A stretch of 64,000 nt of DNA. Source: JAGVSZ01 sp019137045. Lineage in GTDB: Bacteria; Pseudomonadota; Gammaproteobacteria; Burkholderiales; SG8-39. Location of the stretch: assembly GCA_046347635.1 (NCBI GenBank), contig JAXMFT010000013.1:70456-134455 (forward strand). The letters run 5' to 3'. The position numbers were made by a program, and so were the translations under genes. Below, in pieces: positions 23,647-32,156 of the stretch. The notes under the pieces were generated by a model, which worked only from the letters and a program-made list of their open reading frames with translations, made no database searches and was not told where the DNA came from. Within the stretch, counting starts at the first letter, position 1. Every line of letters begins with the position of its first letter.

Positions 23647-24528
23647 ATGCCCCCGCCCGCCTACGCCCTCGCCACGGTCGAGCACCAGGGCCGGGCGCAC
23701 GCCTGCATCGAAAGCGGCGGGCGGTTCTTTCCGCTCGCCGAACTCGGCCTGCCGGCCGCGCTGGTCGCCGCCTTCGAGCGCTGGCCCGAGCTGGCGGCGA
23801 AGGTCGAGCGCGCCGCGGCGTCGCTGCGCGACGGCTGGAGCGCCGCCGAGGTGCGCGTGCTCACGCCGCTGCAGTTCCCGGGCAAGGTGCTCTGCGCGGG
23901 CGCCAACTACTACGACCACCTGCAGGAGATGGGCGTGCAGGACCTGCGCAAGGAGGCGCAGCGCCTGTTCTTCTTCTTCAAGCCGCCGCGCAACGCGCTC
24001 GTCGGGCCCGGCAAGACGGTGCGCCACCCGGCGCGGTCGAAGATGTTCGACTGGGAGATCGAGCTCGCCGCCGTGATCGGCCGCACGGCGAAGGACCTGA
24101 CTCCCGAGAACGCGCTCGACTGCGTCGCCGGCTACACGGTCGGGATCGACCTCTCGGCGCGCGACCTCAACCAGGCGCCCGACACGTTCTACAAGCTCGA
24201 CTGGGTCGCGGGCAAGGCGCAGGACACCTGCTGCCCGCTCGGGCCGCGCATCGTGCCCGCCGCGCTCCTCGGCGACCCGCACGACCTCGCGCTCGAGCTG
24301 AAGGTGAACGGCGCGACGAAGCAGTCGGCGCGGACGTCGGGGATGATCTTCGACATCCGCGAGCAGCTCGCCCTCCTCTCCTCGATCATGACCCTCGACC
24401 CGGGCGACGTGCTGCTCACCGGCACGCCCGCGGGCGTGGGGTTCCCGAAGCGCACGTTCCTGAAGCCGGGCGACCGCATCACCGCCACGATCGAGAGAAT
24501 CGGCACGCTCGAAGTCGAGATCGAATGA
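23647..24528 (+). CDS. FAH-family hydrolase
   Basis: The 293-residue protein contains the FAH core: VLCAGANYYDHLQEM near residue 80, the acidic metal pair in DWEIELAAVIG, the third ligand region GYTVGIDLSARDLN and the loop LLTGTPAGVGFPKR. It cleaves or hydrates a 2-oxo or beta-diketo acid. A ribosome site (CGGAGGA) precedes the ATG. It opens a GntR-controlled operon whose next genes encode a TRAP carboxylate transporter, so the imported substrate probably feeds this enzyme; that link is inference. It is clearly distinct from the FAH protein at 1131-2054. Confidence 0.9.
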   Translation: MPPPAYALATVEHQGRAHACIESGGRFFPLAELGLPAALVAAFERWPELAAKVERAAASLRDGWSAAEVRVLTPLQFPGKVLCAGANYYDHLQEMGVQDLRKEAQRLFFFFKPPRNALVGPGKTVRHPARSKMFDWEIELAAVIGRTAKDLTPENALDCVAGYTVGIDLSARDLNQAPDTFYKLDWVAGKAQDTCCPLGPRIVPAALLGDPHDLALELKVNGATKQSARTSGMIFDIREQLALLSSIMTLDPGDVLLTGTPAGVGFPKRTFLKPGDRITATIERIGTLEVEIE

Positions 24529-24545
24529 ACCTCAGGAGGACCCCG

Positions 24546-25523
24546 ATGAAACCCCTTCGCTGGCTGGCGCTCGCCGCCGCACTCGTCTCCGCAACCGCCT
24601 TCGCGCAGCAGAAGATCCCGCTGCGCTTCTCCACCGCCGGGCCGCCGCAGGACTTCCTCGCCCGCTCGATCCAGCAGTTCAAGGCCGACCTCGAAGCCGC
24701 GGCGCCCGAGTTCGACGTGCAGGTGCATCCGGCGAGCACGCTCTTCCGCCAGGGCACCGAGGTGCCGGCGATGCAGCGCGGCAACCTCGAGATGAACACC
24801 ATGACCACGTTCGAGGTCGCGCAGCAGATTCCGGAGTTCGGCTTCTTCAACCGCGCGTACCTCTTCCGCGACTACGACCACGCCTACAGGACCCTCACCG
24901 GCCCTCTCGGCAAGCGCTACGCCGACACGGTCGCGGCGAAGATGGGGATCGTCGTGCTCGCGCCGACCTACCTGGGGACGCGCCAGGTCAACCTGCGCGT
25001 GGCGCGCGACGTGAAGGGCCCGACGGATCTCGCCGGCGTGAAGCTGCGCATGCCCGGCGGCCCCGACTGGCTGCTGCTCGGCCAGTCGATCGGGGTGACG
25101 CCGACGCCGATGAACATGCCCGAGGTGTACCTCGCGCTGCAGACCGGGACGATCGACGGGCAGGAGAACCCGCCGACGATCGGCAACGCGGCGAAGTTCT
25201 TCGAGGTCACCAAGCAGCTCGTGCTCACCTCGCACCTGGTGCAGCCGGTGTTCTACGCGATCGCCAAGCCGTTCTTCGACAAGCTCACCCCCGACCAGCG
25301 CAAGAAGCTCACCGCGGCGGCGGTCAAGGCCGCGCGCTGGAACGACGAGCAGCGGCTGAACGACGAGAAGACGATCATCGACGGGCTCGCCGGCCGCGGG
25401 CTGACCGTGACCCGCCCGGACCTCGCCCCCTTCCGCGCCAACGCGGACAAGGTCTACGCGGGCGCGGATGCGGCCAAGCCGTGGGACCGCAAGATGATGG
25501 AAGAAGTGATGTCGGTCCGCTGA
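24546..25523 (+). CDS. TRAP transporter periplasmic binding protein (DctP type)
   Basis: The 325-residue protein has a signal peptide (MKPLRWLALAAALVSATAFA, cleaved before QQK) and DctP-family features: LRFSTAGPPQDFLARSIQQF, GNLEMNTMTTFEVAQQIPEF and GVKLRMPGGPDWLLLGQSIG followed by YLALQTGTIDGQENPP. The ATG at 24546 has an AGGAGGA site 5 nt upstream, which rules out the upstream in-frame ATG at 24525. The conserved Arg of KLRMPGG usually contacts the ligand carboxylate. Together with the next two genes it forms a full TRAP importer. Confidence 0.93.
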   Translation: MKPLRWLALAAALVSATAFAQQKIPLRFSTAGPPQDFLARSIQQFKADLEAAAPEFDVQVHPASTLFRQGTEVPAMQRGNLEMNTMTTFEVAQQIPEFGFFNRAYLFRDYDHAYRTLTGPLGKRYADTVAAKMGIVVLAPTYLGTRQVNLRVARDVKGPTDLAGVKLRMPGGPDWLLLGQSIGVTPTPMNMPEVYLALQTGTIDGQENPPTIGNAAKFFEVTKQLVLTSHLVQPVFYAIAKPFFDKLTPDQRKKLTAAAVKAARWNDEQRLNDEKTIIDGLAGRGLTVTRPDLAPFRANADKVYAGADAAKPWDRKMMEEVMSVR

Positions 25524-25533
25524 GCGGCCGGAC

Positions 25534-26028
25534 GTGAAGCCGATCGCCGCCGCGGGCGCGCGCGCCGCCGACCGGATCGGCGCCGCGCTCGTCGCCGCGA
25601 TCCTGGTCGCGGTGATCGCCGGCGTCGCGCGGCGCTATCTCCTCGGCGCGCCGATCGTCTGGATCGACGAGCTGACCTCGGTGCTCTTCCTCTGGGCGGT
25701 CTTCTGGACCGCGGCGCTCGTCGTGCCCCTGCGCGAGCACGTGGCCTTCGAGCTCGTCGAGGGCATGCTCCCGCCCGGCGCGCGGCGCTGGATCGGCGTC
25801 CTGGCCGCGGCGGCCGCCGCGCTCGCGCTCGGCGCCGCCGCGCCGAAGATCGTCGATTTCATCCTGTTTCTCTGGCGCGAGCGCACCCCCGCGCTGCAGT
25901 GGCGGCTCGACTTCGTCTTCGCCTGCTTCGCGCTGTTCGTGATCGCCCTCGCCGTGCGTCTCCTCGTCCGCGCGCTGCGGCTCTGTCGCCGCAACTGGCG
26001 CGACGAGCTCGACCCGCCCGCGCCATGA
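25534..26028 (+). CDS. TRAP transporter small membrane subunit (DctQ type)
   Basis: The 164-residue protein starts at a GTG 10 bp after dctP. It has four hydrophobic helices (about 18-32, 45-65, 85-105, 125-150), as DctQ subunits do, and the typical segment GAPIVWIDELTSVLFLWAVF. It joins the large subunit to form the sodium-dependent channel in the inner membrane. The stop overlaps the start of the large subunit (ATGA). Confidence 0.9.
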   Translation: MKPIAAAGARAADRIGAALVAAILVAVIAGVARRYLLGAPIVWIDELTSVLFLWAVFWTAALVVPLREHVAFELVEGMLPPGARRWIGVLAAAAAALALGAAAPKIVDFILFLWRERTPALQWRLDFVFACFALFVIALAVRLLVRALRLCRRNWRDELDPPAP

Positions 26029-27320
26029 GCGCCGCGTTCCTCACGCTCGTCGCGGTGTTCGTCGGTGCGACGCTGGTGCGCATCCCGATCGCGGTCGCGA
26101 TGCTGCTCGGGTCGCTCGCCTATCTGGTCGCGGCGGGGCGCGACATCGGCCTCGTGGCCGACCAGATCATGAACTCGCTCCTCGGCGCGTACGTGCTGGT
26201 CGCGATCCCGCTCTTCATGCTCGCCGCGAACCTGATGAACGCGAGCTCGATCAGCGATCGCCTGTTCGCCGCTTGCCACCTGCTGGTCGGGCGCATGCGC
26301 GGGGGGCTCGCCCAGATCGACGTGCTGGTGAGCGTGCTGTTCGCGAGCATGAGCGGCAGCGCGGTCGCCGACGCCGCGGGCCCCGGCCTGGTGACGATCC
26401 GCGCGATGGCCAAGGCCGGCTATCCGCGCGGGTTCGCCGCCGCGATCGTCGCGGCCTCGGCCGTGCTCGGCCCGATCATCCCGCCCTCGATCCCCATGAT
26501 CCTGTACGCGCTGATGGCGAACGTCTCGGTGGCGGCGCTCTTCCTCGGGGGCGTGCTGCCGGGGCTCCTCCTCGCGGCGGCAATGATGCTGGTGGTGGGG
26601 ATCACCGCGGTGCGGCGCGACTTCCCGGTGGAGGCGCTGCCGCCCGCGCCCGAGCGCCCGCGCATCCTCAAGCGCACCATCCTGCCGCTCGGGCTGCCGG
26701 TCGTGCTGCTCGGCGGGATCTACTCGGGCGCGTTCACGCCCACCGAGGCGGCCGCGGTCGCCGCGCTCTACGCGCTCGTGCTCGCCGGGGCCTTCTACCG
26801 CGAGCTCGGCTGGGGCGAGACGGTGGCGGCGTTCAGCACGACCGCGCGCCAGAGCGCGGTCATCGTGGTGATGATCTGCGGCGCGTTCGCGGTCAACTAC
26901 GCGGTCACCGCCGAGCAGCTGGACAAGTCGCTGGCGGCGTGGATCGCCGGGCTCGGGCTTTCCCCCGTCGGATTCATGATCGCGGTCAACCTGGTCTTCC
27001 TCGTCCTCGGCTGCTTCATCGACGCCACCACGATGCTGCTGGTGCTCGTCCCGGTGCTGCTGCCGACGGTCGCCGCGCTGCAGATCGACCCGGTCTACTT
27101 CGGCGTGGTGATGGTGTTCAACGTCACCATCGGGCTCGTCACGCCGCCCTACGGGCTGCTGCTCTTCGTCCTGAGCGCGCTCGCGCGCATCCCGCTGCGC
27201 GAGATCGTGCGCGAGTGCTGGGGACTGATCGGGGCGATCGCCGTCGCGCTCGCGCTCGTGGTCGCGTTTCCGTCCCTCGTCCTGTGGCTGCCGCAGGCGC
27301 TGGGGTACGCGACGCGGTAG
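26025..27320 (+). CDS. TRAP transporter large permease subunit (DctM type)
   Basis: The 431-residue protein is almost entirely hydrophobic, with about 12 predicted membrane helices. It has the DctM hallmark regions LFASMSGSAVADAAGPGLVT, VLGPIIPPSIPMILYALMAN and GLVTPPYGLLLFVLSALA. It is the transport channel of the TRAP importer, driven by the sodium gradient. The ATG overlaps the DctQ stop. About 177 bp separate it from the next gene; that spacer ends in the Liv promoter. Confidence 0.95.
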   Translation: MSAAFLTLVAVFVGATLVRIPIAVAMLLGSLAYLVAAGRDIGLVADQIMNSLLGAYVLVAIPLFMLAANLMNASSISDRLFAACHLLVGRMRGGLAQIDVLVSVLFASMSGSAVADAAGPGLVTIRAMAKAGYPRGFAAAIVAASAVLGPIIPPSIPMILYALMANVSVAALFLGGVLPGLLLAAAMMLVVGITAVRRDFPVEALPPAPERPRILKRTILPLGLPVVLLGGIYSGAFTPTEAAAVAALYALVLAGAFYRELGWGETVAAFSTTARQSAVIVVMICGAFAVNYAVTAEQLDKSLAAWIAGLGLSPVGFMIAVNLVFLVLGCFIDATTMLLVLVPVLLPTVAALQIDPVYFGVVMVFNVTIGLVTPPYGLLLFVLSALARIPLREIVRECWGLIGAIAVALALVVAFPSLVLWLPQALGYATR

Positions 27321-27440
27321 CGCCGGCGGGCACGACAGCCCCGAACCGGCCGACCGGCCGCGCGTCCCGACAGGACGGACACGGGCCGGCGATCCCCCGA
27401 CGACGGCCGCTCGCCGCGCGCGGACTGCGCGGCGCACGCC

Positions 27441-27468
27441 TTGCGGGCGAAAGCTTTGGGCTTAGAAT
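27441..27468 (+). promoter_or_regulatory. sigma-70-like promoter of the Liv operon
   Basis: TTGCGG at 27441-27446 and TAGAAT at 27463-27468 are separated by 16 bp, a good sigma-70 pair. It lies 30 bp before the start codon of the Liv binding protein, which has its own AGGAGGA site. This suggests that the ABC operon is transcribed independently of the TRAP operon upstream. Confidence 0.55.
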
Positions 27469-27497
27469 GCCCCGGCCCACACGAGGAGGAGGCCCCG

Positions 27498-28664
27498 ATG
27501 AGGAGAACCGCGCTCGCACTCGCCGCCGCCCTGCCGCTCGCGTTCGCCGCGCAAGCCGCGGACAAGGTGAAGGTCGGCTTCATCAGCACGCTGTCGGGCC
27601 CCAATGCCGCCATCGGCGTGGACATCCGCGACGGCTTCAACCTCGCGGTCAAGCTCGCCGGCGGCAAGCTCGGCGGGCTGCCGGCCGAGGTGATCGTGGC
27701 CGACGACCAGCTCAACCCGGACGTCGCCAAGCAGAACGCCGACCGCATGGTGAAGCGCGACCGCGTCGACTTCGTGACCGGCACGGTGTTCTCGAACGTC
27801 GTGCTCGCGATCGCGCCGCAGGTGATCGAGTCGAAGACCTTCTTCATCGGCCCGAACGCCGGCCCGGCGCAGTACACCGGCGCGCAGTGCAACCCGTACT
27901 TCTTCTCGTCCTCGTGGCCGAGCGAAGCGTACAGCGAGGCGGCCGGCCAGTACGTGACCCAGCGCGGGTTCAAGAGCGTCGTGTTCCTCGCGCCCAACTA
28001 CCAGGGCGGCAAGGACGCCGCGAACGGGTTCAAGCGCTACTTCAAGGGCAAGCTCGCCGAGGAGATGTACACCAAGCTCGGCCAGCTCGACTACGCCGCC
28101 GAGCTGGCCCAGATCCGCGCCGCGAAGCCCGACGCGCTCTACGTCTTCTTGCCGGGCGGCATGGGCGTCAACTTCATCAAGCAGTTCGTCGCGTCGGGGA
28201 TGTCGAAGGACATCCAGCTGGTGGTGCCGCTGTGGGGCTCGGACCAAGACATCATCCGCGCGGTCGGCGACCCGATGCTCGGCCTGTTCAGTCTCGGGCA
28301 CTGGACGATCGACCTGGACAACGCCGCCAACCGCAAGTTCGTGGCCGAGTTCGAGAAGGCGTACAAGCGCCTGCCCACCGGCTACGCGGCGAGCGGGTAC
28401 GACACCGGGCTGCTGCTCGACGCGGCGATCCGCAAGGTGAAGGGGAAGATCGAGGACAAGGAGGCGCTGCGCGCCGCCATCAAGTCCGCGGACTTCAAGA
28501 GCGTGCGCGGCGACTTCAAGTTCGGCGCGAACCAGTTCCCGGTGCAGAACTACTATCTCCAGGCGATCACCAAGAACGCCGACGGCAGGATCGTGCACAA
28601 GACGGTCGGCACCGTGCTCACCGCCCGCGGCGATGCGTACGTGCAGGACTGCAAGATGAAGTAG
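27498..28664 (+). CDS. branched-chain amino acid / aromatic compound ABC transporter substrate-binding protein (LivK type)
   Basis: The 388-residue protein has a signal peptide (MRRTALALAAALPLAFAAQA, mature start near ADKVKVGF). It matches type I periplasmic binding proteins: VKVGFISTLSGPNAAIGVDI, then VIVADDQLNPDVAKQNADRM and DFVTGTVFSNVVLAIAPQV. The ATG at 27498 sits 7 nt after AGGAGGA. Such proteins in betaproteobacteria often bind aromatic acids or amides rather than leucine, so the Liv label describes only the family. The remaining importer genes follow in order H, M, G, F. Confidence 0.92.
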   Translation: MRRTALALAAALPLAFAAQAADKVKVGFISTLSGPNAAIGVDIRDGFNLAVKLAGGKLGGLPAEVIVADDQLNPDVAKQNADRMVKRDRVDFVTGTVFSNVVLAIAPQVIESKTFFIGPNAGPAQYTGAQCNPYFFSSSWPSEAYSEAAGQYVTQRGFKSVVFLAPNYQGGKDAANGFKRYFKGKLAEEMYTKLGQLDYAAELAQIRAAKPDALYVFLPGGMGVNFIKQFVASGMSKDIQLVVPLWGSDQDIIRAVGDPMLGLFSLGHWTIDLDNAANRKFVAEFEKAYKRLPTGYAASGYDTGLLLDAAIRKVKGKIEDKEALRAAIKSADFKSVRGDFKFGANQFPVQNYYLQAITKNADGRIVHKTVGTVLTARGDAYVQDCKMK

Positions 28665-28685
28665 GCGCCCGGCCCGCGCCGCGCG

Positions 28686-28705
28686 AGGGGTGACGCGTCA
28701 CCCCT
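28686..28705 (+). promoter_or_regulatory. perfect 20-bp palindrome between livK-type and livH genes
   Basis: AGGGGTGACG is followed at once by its exact reverse complement CGTCACCCCT. It lies 22 bp after the binding-protein stop and 26 bp before the LivH ATG. In RNA it would form a strong GC stem without a U-tract, which could act as a processing or stability hairpin that keeps binding-protein mRNA in excess over permease mRNA. As DNA it could also be a dimeric repressor site. Confidence 0.6.
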
Positions 28706-28731
28706 TCGCTTCCCCTCCCCCGCCGCACCGT

Positions 28732-29649
28732 ATGTCCGGGATCCTGCTGCTCGAGCAATCGCTGAACGGCCTGCAGTTCGGGCTGATGCTGTTCCTGCTC
28801 GCGGCCGGGCTCACGCTCGTGTTCGGGATCATGGACATGATCAACCTCGCCCACGGGTCGCTCTACATGGTGGGCGCGTTCCTCGCGGCCACCTTCGTCG
28901 ACCTGACCGGGTCGTTCTGGCTCGCGGTGGCGCTCGCGCTCGCCGGCACCGCGCTGGTCGGGATGGCGCTCGAGGTGAGCGTGCTGCGCCGGCTCTACGC
29001 GCGCGACCACCTGTCGCAGGTGCTGGCGACCTTCGCGCTGATCCTCGTCGCGAACGAGACGGTGCGCATCGTCTGGGGGCCGCAGCTCCCGCTCGCCGCG
29101 CCGCCGGCGCTCGCCGGCCCGGTCGAGATCGTGCCCGGCCTCCAGTACTCGTCCTACCGCCTGGTCATCATCGCGGTCGGGCTCGCGGTCGCGGCCGCGC
29201 TCTACTTCGCCATCGCGCGCACGCGCGTCGGCATGCTGGTGCGCGCCGGGGCGTCCAACCGCGAGATGGCGGTGGCGATGGGGGTGAACATCAAGCGCCT
29301 CTTCACCATCGTGTTCGGCTGTGCGGCCGCGCTGTGCGCGGTCGCCGGCGCGATGCTCGGCCCGATCCTCGCGGTGCAGGTGGGAATGGGCGAGAACATC
29401 CTCATCCTCGCCTTCGTGGTGATCGTGATCGGGGGCATCGGATCGATCCGCGGCGCGCTGGTGGGCGCGCTCCTGGTCGGCGTCGTGGACACCATGGGGC
29501 GCGCGTTCCTGCCGCACCTCCTGCGCCAGTTCCTGCGCGCGGACCTGGCCGGGGCGCTGGGCCCGGCGCTCGCGTCCATCCTCATCTACGTGCTCATGGC
29601 GGCGATCCTGTTCTGGAAGCCGCAGGGGCTCTTCCCCGCCCGAGGCTGA
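28732..29649 (+). CDS. livH: ABC transporter permease LivH
   Basis: The 305-residue protein starts MSGILLLEQSLNGLQFGLML, the classic LivH N-terminus; an in-frame GTG at 28690 lies inside the palindrome and would add a Pro-rich leader, so it is less likely. It has about eight membrane helices and the permease loop NREMAVAMGVNIKRLFTIVF (EAA-like) followed by VIGGIGSIRGALVGALLVG. It forms half of the inner-membrane channel. The LivM gene starts 1 bp after its stop. Confidence 0.92.
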   Translation: MSGILLLEQSLNGLQFGLMLFLLAAGLTLVFGIMDMINLAHGSLYMVGAFLAATFVDLTGSFWLAVALALAGTALVGMALEVSVLRRLYARDHLSQVLATFALILVANETVRIVWGPQLPLAAPPALAGPVEIVPGLQYSSYRLVIIAVGLAVAAALYFAIARTRVGMLVRAGASNREMAVAMGVNIKRLFTIVFGCAAALCAVAGAMLGPILAVQVGMGENILILAFVVIVIGGIGSIRGALVGALLVGVVDTMGRAFLPHLLRQFLRADLAGALGPALASILIYVLMAAILFWKPQGLFPARG

Positions 29650-29650
29650 G

Positions 29651-30580
29651 ATGCGGCGCTGGCTTCCGTTCGCGGTGCTCGCCGCCGCGGCCGCGTTTCC
29701 GCTGGTCGCGCGGCCGCTCGGGTGGGACTTCTACATCGGCTTCGCGAGCCGCATCATGATCTACGCGCTCGCCGCCTCCAGCCTCAACCTGGTGCTCGGC
29801 TACGGCGGGATGGTCTCGTTCGGGCACGCGGCCTTCGTCGGCGCCGGGGCGTACACCGTCGCGGTCCTCATGGCCGAGGGCGTCGCCTCCGCGTGGGTCG
29901 CGTGGCCGCTCGCGGTGGCCCTGGCGGGCGCGCTGGCGGCCGCGATCGGGGCGGTGTGCCTGCGCACGCGCGGCGTGTACTTCATCATGATCACGCTCGC
30001 GTTCGCGCAGATGATCTACTACATCGCGGTCGGCATGCGCGCCTACGGCGGCGAGGAGGGCCTCAACCTGCCGACGCGCTCGCAGCTCGGCTTCGGGCTC
30101 GACCTCAAGGACGACGTCACTTTCTACTACCTGGTGCTCGCGATTCTCGCCGCGGCGCTCTACGCGCTGCGCCGCACCGTCGGCGCGCGCTTCGGCCGCG
30201 TGATCGAGGCGATCCGCGAGAACGAGACGCGCATGGACGCGATCGGCTTCCCGACCTACCGCTACAAGCTCGTGTGCTTCGCGCTCGGCGGCGCGCTCGC
30301 GGGGCTCGCGGGCGCGCTGCTCGCCAACCAGAACAGCTACGTGAACCCGAACCTCCTGTACTGGACCCAGTCCGGCACGCTCATGATCATGGTGATCCTC
30401 GGCGGCGTCGGCTACCTCTACGGCGGCGTGCTCGGCGCGGTCGCCCTGCTCGTGCTCGAGGAGGTCGTGTCGGGCTACACGATCCACTGGCAGCTCGGCG
30501 TCGGCGCGGTCATGCTAGCGATCGTGCTCTTCGCCCCGCGCGGGCTGGCCGGGCTGGCGCAGGGGCGGCGCGATGGCTGA
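29651..30580 (+). CDS. livM: ABC transporter permease LivM
   Basis: The 309-residue protein has about nine hydrophobic segments and LivM motifs: LNLVLGYGGMVSFGHAAFVG, the loop RFGRVIEAIRENETRMDAIG with FPTYRYKLVCFALGGALAGL, and MVILGGVGYLYGGVLGAV. It pairs with LivH to form the permease. Its end overlaps the LivG start by 8 bp, which indicates coupled translation. Confidence 0.92.
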   Translation: MRRWLPFAVLAAAAAFPLVARPLGWDFYIGFASRIMIYALAASSLNLVLGYGGMVSFGHAAFVGAGAYTVAVLMAEGVASAWVAWPLAVALAGALAAAIGAVCLRTRGVYFIMITLAFAQMIYYIAVGMRAYGGEEGLNLPTRSQLGFGLDLKDDVTFYYLVLAILAAALYALRRTVGARFGRVIEAIRENETRMDAIGFPTYRYKLVCFALGGALAGLAGALLANQNSYVNPNLLYWTQSGTLMIMVILGGVGYLYGGVLGAVALLVLEEVVSGYTIHWQLGVGAVMLAIVLFAPRGLAGLAQGRRDG

Positions 30581-31328
30581 GGCGCTGCTGCGCGTCGAGC
30601 GCGTCGCGAAGCACTTCGGCGGTGTCGTCGCGGTCGACGCGGTCAGCCTGGAGGTCGCCGCGGGCGAGATCCACGCGCTGATCGGCCCGAACGGCGCCGG
30701 CAAGACGACCCTCGTGCACCTGCTCTCGGGCGCGCTCGCGCCCGACGCCGGGCGCGTCCTCTTCGCAGGCGCCGACGTCACGGCGCGCGCGCTCCACGAG
30801 CGCGTCGGGCTCGGGCTCGCGCGCTCCTACCAGGTCACGAGCCTCTTCCGCGGCTTCACCGCGCTCGACAACATGGCGCTCGCCGTGCAGGCGCGCTCGG
30901 GTTCCTCGCTGCGGTTCTGGACTCCGGTCGCGTCGGAGCGCGCCCTCTTCGACGAGGCGCGCGCCGTGCTCGGCGAGATCGGGCTCGCCGGACGCGAGCG
31001 CGTGCACGCCGGCCGGCTCGCGCATGGCGAGCAGCGCGCGCTCGAGGTCGGGCTCGCGCTCGCGACCCGGCCGAAGCTCCTGTTGCTCGACGAGCCGATG
31101 GCGGGCATGGGGCCGGACGAGTCCGAGCGGCTGATCGCGCTCGTCGACGGCCTGAGGGCGCGCGTCGGGGTGCTGCTGATCGAGCACGACATGGACGCCG
31201 TGTTCCGGCTCGCCGACCGCATCTCGGTGCTCGTCAACGGCCGGGTGATCGCGACCGGCGGGCCGGAGGAGATCCGCGCGAACGCCGAGGTGAAGCGGGC
31301 GTATCTGGGCGAGGAGCAGCTCGCATGA
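30573..31328 (+). CDS. livG: ABC transporter ATP-binding protein LivG
   Basis: The 251-residue ATPase has Walker A GPNGAGKTT (about 39-47), the LivG-type ARSYQVTSLFRGFTALDNM region, a modified signature LAHGEQRALEVGLALA in place of canonical LSGGQ, and Walker B KLLLLDEPMAGMGPDE. The H-loop is in VLLIEHDMDAVF. It powers the Liv importer from the cytoplasmic face. The signature variation is usual in LivG. The stop overlaps the LivF ATG by 4 bp. Confidence 0.93.
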   Translation: MAEALLRVERVAKHFGGVVAVDAVSLEVAAGEIHALIGPNGAGKTTLVHLLSGALAPDAGRVLFAGADVTARALHERVGLGLARSYQVTSLFRGFTALDNMALAVQARSGSSLRFWTPVASERALFDEARAVLGEIGLAGRERVHAGRLAHGEQRALEVGLALATRPKLLLLDEPMAGMGPDESERLIALVDGLRARVGVLLIEHDMDAVFRLADRISVLVNGRVIATGGPEEIRANAEVKRAYLGEEQLA

Positions 31329-32038
31329 CCGAGCCCCTCCTGCGGGTGGAAGGCCTCGAAACCGCCTACGGCACGAGCCAGGTGCTGTTCGGCCTCGCGC
31401 TCGAGATCCGCGCCGGCGAGGTGGCAACGCTGCTCGGGCGCAACGGCATGGGCAAGACCACCACCCTGCGCTCGATCATGGGCCTCACGCCGGCGCGCGC
31501 CGGCGCGATCACCTTCCGCGGCGAACGCATCGAGCGCCGCGCGGCCGACGCGATCGCGCGCGCCGGCATCGCGCTCGTGCCGGAGGGGCGGCAGATCTTC
31601 CCCAACCTCACCGTGCGCGAGAACCTGGTCGCGTTCGCCGACAACCGCTGCGGCGCGCGCGACCCCTGGACGCTGGAGCGCGTCTACGCGCTCTTCCCGC
31701 GGCTCGCGGAGCGCGCCGACAACCTGGGAAACCAGCTCTCGGGCGGAGAACAGCAGATGCTCGCGATCGGCCGCGCGCTGATGACCAACCCCCACCTGCT
31801 CGTCCTCGACGAGGCCACCGAGGGCCTCGCGCCCCTCATCCGCGAGGAGATCTGGCGCTGCCTCGCCGCCCTCAGGGCCGCGGGCCAGACGATCCTCGTC
31901 GTCGACAAGTACGTCGAGCGGCTCGTGCGCGTGGCCGACCGGCACACGATCGTCGAGCGCGGGCGCGTCGCGTGGCAGGGCAGCTCCGCCGAGCTCGACG
32001 CCGACCGCGGGCTGTGGCATCGGTATCTCGGGGTTTGA
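31325..32038 (+). CDS. livF: ABC transporter ATP-binding protein LivF
   Basis: The 237-residue ATPase has Walker A GRNGMGKTT (about 38-46), the conserved LVPEGRQIFPNLTVRENL of LivF, signature LSGGEQQMLAIGRALM and Walker B LLVLDEATEGLAPLI. The H-loop His is replaced: LVVDKYVERLVRVADRHTIV has Lys in the usual EHD position, so its hydrolysis role may depend on LivG; this substitution is seen in other LivF proteins of this type. It is the last gene of the operon and is followed by a terminator. Confidence 0.93.
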   Translation: MTEPLLRVEGLETAYGTSQVLFGLALEIRAGEVATLLGRNGMGKTTTLRSIMGLTPARAGAITFRGERIERRAADAIARAGIALVPEGRQIFPNLTVRENLVAFADNRCGARDPWTLERVYALFPRLAERADNLGNQLSGGEQQMLAIGRALMTNPHLLVLDEATEGLAPLIREEIWRCLAALRAAGQTILVVDKYVERLVRVADRHTIVERGRVAWQGSSAELDADRGLWHRYLGV

Positions 32039-32074
32039 GCCCTTCGACAGCGTGCTCCCGGCGCGTCCCGCCCG

Positions 32075-32099
32075 CCCCGGCCCCGGCCGGGGTTTTCGT
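32075..32099 (+). terminator. Rho-independent terminator after livF
   Basis: CCCCGGCC and its reverse complement GGCCGGGG are separated by CC and followed by TTTTCG TT. The stem lies 37 bp after the LivF stop and ends the Liv operon. Confidence 0.65.
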
Positions 32100-32126
32100 T
32101 TGCGCGGCGACGACGGCGCGTATGAT
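32099..32126 (+). promoter_or_regulatory. possible promoter before the class II aldolase gene
   Basis: TTTGCG at 32099-32104 and TATGAT at 32121-32126 are 16 bp apart, just after the Liv terminator and 30 bp before the aldolase ATG. The -35 match is weak. Confidence 0.4.
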
Positions 32127-32156
32127 GCGCATCTCGATCCGCGCCGGGAGACCCGC

